Shown piece by piece: positions 31,162 to 39,724 of a stretch of DNA of 64,000 nt (within the stretch, counting starts at the first letter, position 1; each line of letters opens with the position of its first letter). Where the stretch lies: contig NZ_CABVPL010000015.1 in assembly GCF_902499045.1 (NCBI RefSeq), positions 58,228 to 122,227 on the forward strand, given 5' to 3'. A program made the translations under genes and the position numbers. Below the pieces are notes generated by a model. It did not search any database. It was given only the letters and a program-made list of their open reading frames with translations, and was not told the DNA's origin. The stretch is from Burkholderia latens. GTDB lineage: Bacteria; Pseudomonadota; Gammaproteobacteria; Burkholderiales; Burkholderiaceae.

Positions 31162-32562
31162 TTGAGCACAGCCTATGCAGCCGGGGAGCCGCCGCGTGTC
31201 GTCAGCGCGGCCGCGAGGCTCTACGCAAAATGCCTGCTGGTCGGATTCGCGTTGCTGCCGGCCTATCTGATTGCCTATCTGTGGTTCTTCAGCGACCCGC
31301 ACGTCGTGTTCGAGAGCCACGCGTTCCATGAAATCGCGATCGCAGCCGCCACGCTCGAGGGCGCGTTCGTCACCTACGTGACCTGGGTGTGCTACCGGGC
31401 GTCCGGCGAGCCGCTGCTGCGCTGGCTGACGCTCGGCTTTCTCGGCTTCGCGATGATCTATGCGCTGCACGGGCTCTTCACCGGAATGGCGCATCACAAT
31501 ATCTGGCTGTTTCTGCTGTACGGGCCTGCGTCACGGCTCGTGATGTCGATGCTGCTGCTGACCGGCATGCTGTCGTATGCGCAGCCGGCCGATCGCGTCG
31601 ACACGCGGACGCGTGCGCGCACGTGGCTGCCGTGGGTCGTGCTGTTCGTGATCGTCGACGCGGCGGTCGCGTACATCGCGTATTCGCCGATCGCGGGCGC
31701 ATACGGCACGCGGACGTCGATGGAAGGCGGTGCGCTCGTGCTGTCGCTGCTGAACGTCGGCGTGCTGCTCGCGCGGCGCATCCGTTCGCCGCTGATGGTG
31801 ATCTACGGCGTGTCGATCATGGCGTTCGCGCTGTCGTCGGTCGCGTTCCTGCTCGGCAAACCGTGGAATCACATGTGGTGGCTCGCGCATGCGATCTTCG
31901 CGGGCGGCTTCTTCCTGCTCAGCTACGGCGTCGTGCAGGCGCTGCAGACGACTCGCTCGTTCTCCGCGATCTATAGCCAGCAGGACCTGATGAGCCGGCT
32001 GTCGGAATCGATGGCGCGCACCGAAAGCGCGCTGCAGGAACTGCGGCGCACGAACCAGAAGCTCGAATACATGGCCGCGACCGACCCGATGACGGGCGCA
32101 TCGAACCGCCGCCAGTTCATCGCGCAAGTCGAACGCGAGATCGTGCGCGCGGAACGCGACGGCACGCCGTTCTGCCTGCTGGCGCTCGATCTCGACAACT
32201 TCAAGAACATCAACGACGCGTACGGACATCAGATCGGCGACGAGGTGTTGCGCGGCGTCGTGCGCCAGTGTCTCGAAGCGATCCGGCCGGCAGGCGCGCT
32301 CGCGCGGGTCGGCGGCGAGGAATTCATGGCGCTGTTGCCGGAGATGCCGCTCGAAGGCGCGCGGATGACCGCCGAACGCGTGCGATCGTCGATCGCGAGT
32401 TCGCCGTTCGGGCTCGATTTCAAGCGCGTGCAGGTGACGGTCAGCGTCGGTGTCGCGCAGTACGGCGTCGACGGGAGCACGGTGGACGCGTTGCTGCGCG
32501 CGGTGGACGAGCGGTTGTATCAGGCGAAGCGCGACGGGCGCAATCGCGTGGTCGCGCACTGA
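31162..32562 (+). CDS. Membrane-bound GGDEF diguanylate cyclase
   Basis: Makes cyclic di-GMP at the inner membrane. From the TTG at 31162 it has 466 residues: seven or eight hydrophobic segments (about 20-275, a MASE-like sensor of unknown ligand), a short coiled-coil linker (about 285-310, ESMARTESALQELRRT), and the GGDEF domain with active-site GGEEF at 384-388. The inhibitory RxxD site five residues before is replaced (RPAG), so product inhibition is probably lost. The ATG at 31021 in frame would start only about 5 bases after the predicted transcription start, and its 47 extra residues are not protein-like. The TTG start has a weak GGGGA upstream. The start is the least certain part of this call. 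Confidence 0.85.
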   Translation: MSTAYAAGEPPRVVSAAARLYAKCLLVGFALLPAYLIAYLWFFSDPHVVFESHAFHEIAIAAATLEGAFVTYVTWVCYRASGEPLLRWLTLGFLGFAMIYALHGLFTGMAHHNIWLFLLYGPASRLVMSMLLLTGMLSYAQPADRVDTRTRARTWLPWVVLFVIVDAAVAYIAYSPIAGAYGTRTSMEGGALVLSLLNVGVLLARRIRSPLMVIYGVSIMAFALSSVAFLLGKPWNHMWWLAHAIFAGGFFLLSYGVVQALQTTRSFSAIYSQQDLMSRLSESMARTESALQELRRTNQKLEYMAATDPMTGASNRRQFIAQVEREIVRAERDGTPFCLLALDLDNFKNINDAYGHQIGDEVLRGVVRQCLEAIRPAGALARVGGEEFMALLPEMPLEGARMTAERVRSSIASSPFGLDFKRVQVTVSVGVAQYGVDGSTVDALLRAVDERLYQAKRDGRNRVVAH

Positions 32563-32646
32563 CGATGGGCTGCCGCCGATGCGGCGACGTGACCTGACTT
32601 GATGCGCGCGTGCGATGCCGCGTAGATCCGTTGGACGATCCGAATG

Positions 32647-32682
32647 AAGCCCCGCATGCGAATGCGCGTGCGGGGCTTTCGT
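32647..32682 (+). terminator. Rho-independent terminator after the diguanylate cyclase
   Basis: Stem AAGCCCCGCA (32647-32656) with TGCGGGGCTT (32669-32678). The loop can pair further. It is also placed to serve the convergent minus-strand lipoprotein gene. Confidence 0.75.
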
Positions 32683-32697
32683 TTCACCGGCGCGAAC

Positions 32698-34845
32698 CTA
32701 GCGCGCTGCGATGGCCGCCGGGTTCCGCGGTTGTGCGTCGTCCATTTGCCGCGACGCCTGCCACCAGTACTTGCCCGCGCGCAGTTGCGGGTCGCGGATC
32801 GCGAGATACGTCGTACTCCACAGCTGCGCCGCATTGGCTTCCGTCGCATCCGCGCTGCGCGTGCCGAACGCATCGGTCTGATACTTGCCGTTCGCGTACG
32901 ACCACGTCCACATTTCCGACGTGCGCATGTCGCGCCCGTTCGAGATCACCTGCCAGATCGTCTGCCGCGCCTGGGTCAGCAGCGTGCGCGTCGCGTCCGA
33001 CAGATCCTGGCGCGCGAGCTGCCGATCGAGTCCGGCGACCCACATCGCCTGCTGCCACGACCAGATCACCGTGCCGTGATACGCGGAACTCGTGAACTTC
33101 GGCCACAGCGTCTGGCTCGCATACGCCGGGTTCGCGATCAGCATCCCGACGTCGGTCACGAGCCCGGTCGGGAACGGCCGCGTGACGTCGGCCACGATCC
33201 GCTGCAGTTCGTCGTCCGGCGGCGTGCCGAACAGCAGCGCGAAGCCGCCGTCGGAATTCATCACCGGGATCGGCGTGCCCTGCTGATCGAGCGACAACGC
33301 GTAGAAAGTCAACGGCGCGCTCGGCGCGGTGCCGGCCGGCACGCCGGCGGACGGCGCGTAGGCCGACACGTCGGTTGCCGCCTGCGCGGCCGGCACGCTG
33401 ACCTGGAACAGCGGCGGCGCCTGCTGCTCCCAGGTGGCCGCCTGGGCCGCCGTGTTCGCGAGCGCCGCGCGTTGTCCCGCGTCCACGTACGGGTCGAGCA
33501 GGCCGCGGGCAAGGAACGCGTTCGCGGCGCGCAGCGCCGCCGGCACCAGCACCGCATTCACGTCGTACGGGTAGACGCCGCCGCCGAGCCCGTCGGTGCT
33601 GTCGCGCCAGTTGCCGACGATCTCGCCGGGGCGCAGGCGGATCAGGTTCGCGACCGTCGGTTGCTGCGCGAACGGCTGCGCGGTGGCCGCGACGTGCAGC
33701 AGGTTCACGACGAGCCGGCTGCCGTTGGTCTGGCCGTCGCTGCCGCGTTGCGCGAGATAGGCGGCTGCGCGCGCCTGGCCGCGCGGGTCGTCGATCAGCC
33801 ACGCCGCCGCGATCGGCGCGAGCAGGTAGTCGCTGTCGATCATCTTGTAGTCGTAGGTCGGCGTCGCATCGTTCGGCCGGCCGTTCTTCGCGTTGTCGAC
33901 CAGCGCGAATTCGCCGATCCCTTCCTCGTGCGCGACCTTGCCGTCGCTCGACAACCGGCTCAGCACCGACGACAAGCCGGCCTCGATCGCCGCCGGCTCG
34001 AGCACCGGCATCAGCATGCGCACCGAGATCAGCGTGTCGCGGCCGAAGTAGGTGTCGTACTGCCACGAGCCGGCGAGCAGCTTGTCGTGGAAGCTCAGGA
34101 ATTCGAGCACGTTCTGGCTGACCGGGTCGGGGTTCACGGACGACGCGAACAGGTCGGCGCGCGTGATCGGCGACAACGGCGTCTCGCCCGACAGCGCGTC
34201 GACGTGCAGTTTCAGCGTGTGCGAGCCGGGCGCCGCGTGGAGCACGAGCTTGCCGCCCGCGGCCGTCGTGAGGGTGCCGCCGTCGCGCAGCGTGATGCGC
34301 AGCGCGTAGCCGGGCGCACCGTCGATCCGGTCGCGCTGCCACTGCGCGGCGCTGCCCTGGATCGTCGGCGCGGTGACGATCTGCGGCGGAATCGTCGCGC
34401 CGCCGTTGAAGTCGCGCAGGAAGCGCACGTTGCTGAGTAGCCCTTGGCGAACCGTCAGCGTGTCGGTGTCGACCGACACGTCGGCACCGATTCCGTAAAG
34501 CGGGCGGCCATGCGTGTCGGGGGCCGACAGCGCGGACGGCGGCGTATCGAGGCTCCAGTTCACCGGCTGCGCGGTATCGTCGAACCACAGCCCGGTGCCG
34601 CTGTTGCCGGCCGGAAACACCACGAGCAGGCGCGGCTTCGTGGACGAGCGCACCAGCAAATGCGCGGCGACCTGGTCCTGCCGGTAGAACGCATTGATCT
34701 GCCCGCCGGTGTCCATGCGGAACGACAGCGCGGCCGTGTTCGACGGCGGGTTGTTCGACCGGACGTCGTCGTCGTTGCAACCCGCAAGCAGGCCTGCGCA
34801 GACGAAGCCGACACACAGCGATTTCGTGAAGCGGTGCACGTTCAT
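32698..34845 (-). CDS. Lipoprotein with (alpha/alpha)6 glycosidase-like domain
   Basis: Exported lipoprotein of 715 residues with lipobox LLAGC (Cys23). After a beta-rich N-terminal half (about 35-225) comes a region starting WQYDTYFGRDTLISVRMLMPVL (about 262-282). That motif and the following pattern (EEGIGEF, DSDYLLAPIAAAWL, WPKFTSSAYHGTVIWSWQQ) resemble the six-hairpin glycosidases of the glycogen-debranching, trehalase and GH15-like superfamily. An Asp-rich stretch follows the lipobox (CNDDD), a retention context seen in some outer-membrane lipoproteins. Substrate is unknown and the catalytic acids were not assigned with certainty. It stands alone, convergent to the cyclase, with nearly 1 kb of empty DNA upstream. 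Confidence 0.75.
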   Translation of the reverse strand: MNVHRFTKSLCVGFVCAGLLAGCNDDDVRSNNPPSNTAALSFRMDTGGQINAFYRQDQVAAHLLVRSSTKPRLLVVFPAGNSGTGLWFDDTAQPVNWSLDTPPSALSAPDTHGRPLYGIGADVSVDTDTLTVRQGLLSNVRFLRDFNGGATIPPQIVTAPTIQGSAAQWQRDRIDGAPGYALRITLRDGGTLTTAAGGKLVLHAAPGSHTLKLHVDALSGETPLSPITRADLFASSVNPDPVSQNVLEFLSFHDKLLAGSWQYDTYFGRDTLISVRMLMPVLEPAAIEAGLSSVLSRLSSDGKVAHEEGIGEFALVDNAKNGRPNDATPTYDYKMIDSDYLLAPIAAAWLIDDPRGQARAAAYLAQRGSDGQTNGSRLVVNLLHVAATAQPFAQQPTVANLIRLRPGEIVGNWRDSTDGLGGGVYPYDVNAVLVPAALRAANAFLARGLLDPYVDAGQRAALANTAAQAATWEQQAPPLFQVSVPAAQAATDVSAYAPSAGVPAGTAPSAPLTFYALSLDQQGTPIPVMNSDGGFALLFGTPPDDELQRIVADVTRPFPTGLVTDVGMLIANPAYASQTLWPKFTSSAYHGTVIWSWQQAMWVAGLDRQLARQDLSDATRTLLTQARQTIWQVISNGRDMRTSEMWTWSYANGKYQTDAFGTRSADATEANAAQLWSTTYLAIRDPQLRAGKYWWQASRQMDDAQPRNPAAIAAR

Positions 34846-35224
34846 GACGACCCTCCTGACGACTGCGATTTTGTTATCGGAATGTTCGAATCAGCGGAGG
34901 CCGGCTCCGCTTCGTCCTGCATCGCGCGCATGATGGAAATGCCGCTGAATCAATTGCGCGGTGGCGCTCGGGGGCGAATGGACTGGCGATTAATCGGATA
35001 AACGATAAATGCCGAAAGGAAATGCAAAGTGACACGCCGCCCGTTGCGCAACGGGTGAAGTCGAAAGCGAGCGCCTTCGCTCCGGCCAATCAGCCTGGGT
35101 GAAGGGCGACGCTCTTGCAGCGACGGAAATTCAGACGAAAGTGTTGTAGGCGATTCTAGATTTCGATGAAAGTCGAAGTCAATATTATCCGATGGATTTT
35201 TAGAAACTTCATTTGCGTCGCAAT

Positions 35225-35237
35225 AGTAATTATTACT
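35225..35237. repeat. AT-rich palindrome
   Basis: AGTAAT-T-ATTACT, perfect six-base arms around one T, in the lowest-GC part of the region. Confidence 0.85.
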
Positions 35238-35312
35238 CGGCGAATCGGTAAAAGCTGCGAATTGGCGGCAATGGATAATGAATCCGGATAGTGGTCGATC
35301 AAACGGAGGTCA

Positions 35313-35334
35313 ATTGCCGTTTCAAAACGGCAAT
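35313..35334. repeat. 22-bp dyad, operator-like
   Basis: Perfect ten-base arms ATTGCCGTTT / AAACGGCAAT around a two-base centre. No T-run follows, so it is not a terminator. A regulator-binding site is the more natural reading, but no gene now follows it. Confidence 0.85.
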
Positions 35335-35800
35335 CGAAGCCGAGCAGGAATGGCCGCTTCGGTCGATCGATGGACGGTTATCCGGTCATTCTGGAATACG
35401 GCGCGCTCGGATGCGTGACGGCGCGCGATCGAACCGAGCAATGGCCGTTCCCGTCCCGCTATCCGGGCCAGACCTGCGCCATTGCTGCCGTCAAGTCGGA
35501 TTCGCGACCGGTGCGTACCGCCGGTCGCATGCACGGCCGAGCTTGGCGGGCCAAGTGCCGCTGGGCACGCAGCACATTTCGTCGATCGCGGCGACGATCA
35601 CGCTGACCGCTTGCGGTATCTATCGGCGCGCCACGCGCATGGACGGGGGAACCTGCCGGCTGCCCATTACTGCGCTCGGGCAGCGAGATGCAGCGCCGAT
35701 TGGTCAGGAGGGATGCAAGCGCCTGCGGGCGGATACTCGCAGGAAGAAAAGCGCATCGAACGCGCCCGTTCGACGGTGATCTGCATGTGCCGCGTCCGCG

Positions 35801-36187
35801 TCAGTCGACGGGCGGCACCGCACCTTCGCGCAAGGTCTTGATGAGCCGCGCGCGACGCCTTTCGAGGTCTGCGATCTGTCGATCGATCGCTTCGAGCCTT
35901 GCCCGCTGAACGCCGGTGATCTGATCGCAAGAACGGGCGCCTTCGATCAGAAGCATGCAGTCGGGAAAGCCGCGAATATCGTCGATGGTGAAGCCGGTCG
36001 CGATCATCCGCTGAATCTGCTTGACCTGCGTGACCGCCTTCCCGGGGAACATGCGATAGCCATTGCTCGCACGTACCGAGGCGAGCAGACCGTGTTCGTC
36101 GTAATGCCGGATCGATCGCACGCTCGCGCCGGTGAGTTGCGAGAGTTGGCCGATCGTCAGCGGTTCCTGGGAAGGCGTGTCTTTCAT
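35801..36187 (-). CDS. MerR-family transcriptional regulator
   Basis: A 128-residue activator/repressor that would twist its target promoter. The winged helix lies at the N-terminus: LTIGQLSQLTGASVRSIRHYDEHGLL (helix-turn-helix and wing, about 10-35), then SNGYRMF. The coiled-coil dimer helix (about 85-120) is rich in Arg and Asp. One Cys (in PDCMLL) and a second in RSCDQI lie in the effector region, but there is no CxnC metal pattern of MerR, ZntR or CueR, so an organic ligand is more likely. It is divergent from the exported hydrolase, with a MerR-type operator between. Confidence 0.92.
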   Translation of the reverse strand: MKDTPSQEPLTIGQLSQLTGASVRSIRHYDEHGLLASVRASNGYRMFPGKAVTQVKQIQRMIATGFTIDDIRGFPDCMLLIEGARSCDQITGVQRARLEAIDRQIADLERRRARLIKTLREGAVPPVD

Positions 36188-36211
36188 GAAAATCAGCTTA
36201 ACACGGTCCGC

Positions 36212-36242
36212 TTGACTCTCACATCAGTGTAAGGGTTCAGAC
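36212..36242 (+). promoter_or_regulatory. MerR-type promoter/operator of the hydrolase gene
   Basis: A -35 TTGACT (36212-36217) and a poor -10 TCAGAC (36237-36242) are separated by 19 bases, the over-long spacer typical of MerR targets. The spacer carries an imperfect dyad, ACTCTCACA (36215-36223) and GTGTAAGGGT (36227-36236), matching at seven of nine positions. Confidence 0.65.
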
Positions 36243-36272
36243 TCGGCGCACCGACACTCTTCGAGGAAGGCA

Positions 36273-37193
36273 ATGAGTTTTCGAACGTTCCTTAACGCTT
36301 TGATTTTTGCATTCTCGGCGGCGACGCTGTTTGCGTCCGCACCCGACGCGATAGCGGCGCCGAACAGCTATACCGTGACATCGACGGATGGGGTAAGGCT
36401 CGCGGTTCAGGAAAGCGGCAACCCGAACGGCCCGCCGATCATTCTCGTGCATGGATTGCTCGGCAGCCGCCTGAACTGGGACGCGCAGGTGCGAAGCGCC
36501 GAATTGCGCCGATACCGCATCATTACCTATGATCTGCGCGGTCACGGTCTGTCGGATAAACCGTCCGGCCCGGAGCCATATCACGATGGAAACCGTTGGG
36601 CGGACGACCTCGCGGCGGTGATCCGAGGCTCGCACGCGCGCAAGCCCGTCGTGGTCGGCTGGTCGCTGGGCGGCGTGGTGATCTCGAACTATCTCGCGAA
36701 ATATGGCGACCGCGCGATCGCCGGCGCCGTGTATGTCGACGGGGTGGTCGAGCTCGCGCCGGATCAGATCGTCGCTCACGCCGACGTGTATCGGGACATG
36801 AATTCGCCCGATCTGAAGACGCATCTCGACGGCGAGCGCACTTTCGTCGGCCTGTGTTTCAACCAGCGGCCCGACGCCGACACATTCGCCCGGCTGCTGG
36901 CGAATGCCGCGATGGCGTCGTGGGACATGCAAAAAGAAGTGCCGACGATGACGGTCTTCGCCGCGGAGGGGCTTGCCAACGCGCGCGTGCCGCTGCTCTT
37001 CATCTACGGCGGTCGCGACGCACTGGTCGACACGCACGCGACGCTGGCTCGCGCGGCCGCGCTGAATCCGCGCATCGTCAGCAAGGTTTACGCGGATTCG
37101 GGTCACGCGCCGTTCATCGAGGAAGCTGCGCGTTTCGATCGCGATCTGGACGAGTTCGTCAGGTCGGGCCCGACATGGCGACCGACGAACTGA
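36273..37193 (+). CDS. Exported alpha/beta-fold hydrolase
   Basis: A 306-residue hydrolase of the epoxide-hydrolase/haloperoxidase-like group. The Sec signal peptide covers about residues 1-29 (ending AIAA). The fold shows HGLLGSRLNW (oxyanion region), the nucleophile elbow GWSLGG with Ser131, the acid in YGGRDALVD and the His in SGHAPFIEEA. GAGGAAGG stands before the ATG. Its divergent MerR neighbour with a 19-base-spacer promoter suggests it is induced by a compound that the enzyme may hydrolyse. Substrate unknown. GC and codon use are close to core, but it lies at the edge of the lower-GC segment. Confidence 0.88.
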   Translation: MSFRTFLNALIFAFSAATLFASAPDAIAAPNSYTVTSTDGVRLAVQESGNPNGPPIILVHGLLGSRLNWDAQVRSAELRRYRIITYDLRGHGLSDKPSGPEPYHDGNRWADDLAAVIRGSHARKPVVVGWSLGGVVISNYLAKYGDRAIAGAVYVDGVVELAPDQIVAHADVYRDMNSPDLKTHLDGERTFVGLCFNQRPDADTFARLLANAAMASWDMQKEVPTMTVFAAEGLANARVPLLFIYGGRDALVDTHATLARAAALNPRIVSKVYADSGHAPFIEEAARFDRDLDEFVRSGPTWRPTN

Positions 37194-37414
37194 GCCATCT
37201 CGAAGTCCCGCCGCGCAAGCTGCCGTCGGCCGAGCCGTACGACCGCGTGCATTTCCGGATGCAAGCGGACGCGGAACCGTCGGCGGCCCGTGGAACCACG
37301 GCCGTGATCTCGGTCCGTGCGTCCGAACCGGCCGTTGACGGCGGCGCAGGCATTGCGGAAGGCATGCTGGAGCAACGCCAGGCGCCTGTCGAGCACGCAC
37401 CAGCCGCCGCACTA

Positions 37415-38014
37415 TCACGATAGCTTATCGCCAAGGTAGCCCGGCATGCATTCGGCTGTTTTGCTGCGGCAAATCTTGATCGCTCTGAGCAACGCTAAAG
37501 AGAATGACCCCGCTTCCTTGTCGGGCGCAGCCACGTGCTTGCGCAGGAATTCCGACCACACGAAGGTGACAAATGCGCGCGTCGGCTTGCGGTACGCGCC
37601 TGCGCGCCGGGCAAACGCCGCCAGGCTGTGGTACGGATCGTCGATCAGGCCGGCGATCGTCTGTGGCAGGTCGTCGATGCTGCGTCGTCTGCCTGTCTCA
37701 TCGAAAGGATGCACCCATCGCCTCGCTTGCATTTTCTTCCAGAAGCGCCGACGCCCAAGGTGGTGCCAGTCGGCGACGACGGTGACCGGCGCGTCGGCAT
37801 AGCCCAGATCCAGCCACGCGCGCGCCCAGTGATGATGGTCGACGATATAAAGCGCGTTGTGCGGACCGACGACGACGCGCAGCGCGTGATCTCGCATAAA
37901 TCGCTTGAGCCGGGTGCCGGAGTAGCGAGCGGTAATCAGCGCCTTGGCGTGCACGTAATCCATTCCGATCGTGATTTGGGTCGGTTTCAACACCGACAAC
38001 GGTACCCGGTACAT
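37415..38014 (-). CDS. ParB-like N-terminal domain protein (ParBc_2 type)
   Basis: A 199-residue protein that resembles the Pfam ParBc_2 group (putative ParB-like nuclease), a family found as stand-alone genes and not part of parABS segregation. Seen: the MYRVPLSVLKPTQITIGM start, then the ParB-fold core ALYIVDHHHWARAWLDLG with a His triplet, and a C-terminal region with ARRAGAYRKPTRAFVTFVWSEFLRKH. GGGGG six bases before the ATG supports the start. No parA neighbour, no parS-like sites. It faces the alpha/beta hydrolase tail to tail. In some genomes such genes accompany metal or island loci; the function here is unknown. Confidence 0.75.
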   Translation of the reverse strand: MYRVPLSVLKPTQITIGMDYVHAKALITARYSGTRLKRFMRDHALRVVVGPHNALYIVDHHHWARAWLDLGYADAPVTVVADWHHLGRRRFWKKMQARRWVHPFDETGRRRSIDDLPQTIAGLIDDPYHSLAAFARRAGAYRKPTRAFVTFVWSEFLRKHVAAPDKEAGSFSLALLRAIKICRSKTAECMPGYLGDKLS

Positions 38015-38854
38015 GTGATGCCCCCGTCGTTATGGGTGCGCGGCCGCCGATCGGACCGGCGGCGGACCGTTCCGAATCTGGTCTCGAATGTCGACAGCAA
38101 GACGCGCTCCCGAACTGTTTTGTTGTCAGGCCTTCGTAGCATCGCGTTGGTCGGCGATCGAGACCCGATGTTCCATTTCGACGGCTTGGCGCTTCAGCCG
38201 CCGTTCGTATCAACATTGGTTACGGACGTGCGCAAAACGGACATAGCGACGGCTACGGACAGTCGAGTGGCCGGTGAAGCGCCATGAGCGGTCGCTCGAT
38301 CTTCTGCGATCGTCGACGGCAAAGGGTCGATAACGGATGCTCCCCGAAAGTAGACAGAGCCGTCGGCGTAGCTTCGTATGCCGATCCCGTTCAGAACGGC
38401 GCGGATACCGCTGCTCTTCGGCGTGACGGCTGCGGGTATTGGGATGGATTGCGCGATCATGTGACCGAAAAACAGAACGCACCTGTGGCTCATCGAGTTT
38501 GGTCTATTCTGGAAGGACGGAGAGACGAGCGGACGATGTATCTGACGCGTGATTGTTTCGTCGATTGCGTCATGAAGTTTTGCCCAATGACCGGTGGACG
38601 GCGTCAGCTCACGTTTCAAGCCGGACGACTGGCGAAAGCCCGCCCATTCCCAACGTTGTCTTCGTTACATTTGTGGACGGCGCGTCGAAACGAGGTGCAG
38701 AGCGTGCTGCGCTGCCATGGGCACACGAGTGCGTATTCACGTCCCGCGACATAATCGAGCAGGAACTCGCAGACAATCGCGTTGATAGCGCCTGATAGAG
38801 CAGGGCGCGGTTGTGCGCGCGGGTTTGTGAAAAAGCTCGCTATTGGATCCCACC
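38015..38854. other. Lower-GC stretch without a confident gene
   Basis: About 840 bases upstream of the ParB-like gene. Several overlapping frames of 140-200 codons exist on both strands (for example minus 38194-38619 and plus 38284-38754), but they overlap each other, have no clear ribosome-binding site or conserved motif, and lack the third-position GC bias of real genes here. Probably decayed island DNA. Confidence 0.5.
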
Positions 38855-39142
38855 ATGCGAACACTCGTCGACGAGCACGCTCATCTGCGGATTGCGGACG
38901 ATCACTTGCGCATTGCCGTCCGTATCGTATCCGCCCAGGAGGATCGGGTCGCACGGGGAAGAGCTGCGGGCCTCGATACCCAACTATCCGAAGAGTTGCT
39001 CTGCACGATGTGCGCGGTGCTGCGGAGTTTTGTTGCACACCGCAATGCGATTTGCCGTGCAATCGAGATCGACAGCCAGTCACCCTGCTCGAAACGCGTA
39101 CCCGTGCAGACCCTGCTGCCGGTTCGAACGACCGATGCGTGA
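38855..39142 (+). CDS. Small helical protein, uncharacterised
   Basis: A 95-residue frame (a TTG at 38843 would add four residues). The first 70 or so residues look like a real protein: a helix MRTLVDEHAHLRIADDHLRIAVRIVSAQEDR, a short basic turn, then LSEELLCTMCAVLRSFVAHRNAI as a second helix. This two-helix pattern with a closing HR is, from memory, common in small uncharacterised proteins of Burkholderia and rhizobia; not checked. The tail after residue 72 looks non-conserved, and the ribosome-binding site is weak, so it may be a decaying gene. Confidence 0.4.
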   Translation: MRTLVDEHAHLRIADDHLRIAVRIVSAQEDRVARGRAAGLDTQLSEELLCTMCAVLRSFVAHRNAICRAIEIDSQSPCSKRVPVQTLLPVRTTDA

Positions 39143-39208
39143 TGGGGTGGATCTCCGCGCGACTTCCGGTATCGCGCATTACTACATAAGGCGCACGGTA
39201 CTGCTGCA

Positions 39209-39720
39209 TCATCGATCATTGACGAAGGCGGCCTCAGTGCCGCGGCCCATGCCCGCCTGCCGCTCGATGCCATCGAGCCAGTTCGCGCAAGCCTGCATCA
39301 TGTCCCGTCGTTTCGCCAAGCACGTGGCGCGGCGGTAAGTCGAGCGAGTCTTGTCCTTGTCCTCATGCGACAGCCGCATTTCAACGACTTCGTTCCCCCA
39401 ACCATTTCGTGAATGTTCGTCGACGCGGTTGCTCGGAAGTCGTGGCCGGTTATCGGTTCGGGGCTATTCGGCATCGTGGAGCCGAGTGCCCGATTGATTG
39501 TTGCTCGACTCATGTGGGGCCGCTTTCGATCGCGGCTTGAAGGCTGATGACGGGATACTCGCCGATCGCGAAGACATTTTCCTTCCCGGCCATTCTGTAC
39601 TCGTATTGCCAAGCCTGGAACCGGACGGCTTCACCAACAGATACGGTCCATCGCCGTCGGCAAGTTTGGTAGGCTTGTTGCCTGCCTTCGCCTGTCAGAC
39701 CTGGCGTCGCCAAGCGGCAC
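39209..39720 (-). pseudogene. int: P4-type tyrosine integrase, deleted and frameshifted
   Basis: Remains of a phage P4-like integrase, normally about 400 residues, here about 170. N-terminal pieces are readable in two frames: KPTKLADGDGPYLLVKPSGS (from about 39679) and YRMAGKENVFAIGEYPVISL (about 39590-39530). These then join directly to the C-terminal SRATINRALGS and ITGHDFRATAST (HxxR box, about 39450-39420). A further frameshift in the C-run at 39395-39399 leads to EVVEMRLSHEDKDKTRSTYRRA, containing the active-site Tyr region, and MMQACANWLDGIER to the stop at 39209. The middle, with the first catalytic Arg, is gone. It cannot be functional. It marks the right end of the accessory segment. 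Confidence 0.88.
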
Positions 39721-39724
39721 GGTG

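Larger units (their letters stand above)
34846..35800. other. Gene-free, lower-GC region
   Basis: About 955 bases between the lipoprotein start and the end of the MerR gene. Base composition falls clearly below the flanks, most at about 35100-35300. The frames present lack codon bias and recognisable motifs. It holds two strong dyads (separate entries) and a TATTAT hexamer near 35184. I see no gene; it looks like the left part of the decayed accessory segment. Confidence 0.6.

Noticed and set aside
35291-35779. 162-codon plus-strand frame in the low-GC gap
   Set aside because: GTG start, no ribosome-binding site, no codon bias, no recognisable motif; overlaps other equally poor frames.
37194-37414. 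Possible gene remnant between the hydrolase and ParB-like gene
   Set aside because: Short frames on the minus strand show no family signature; convergent 3' ends explain the gap.
38194-38754. Overlapping frames on both strands between the ParB-like gene and the integrase relic
   Set aside because: They contradict each other, lack start signals and motifs, and are best taken as decayed DNA.
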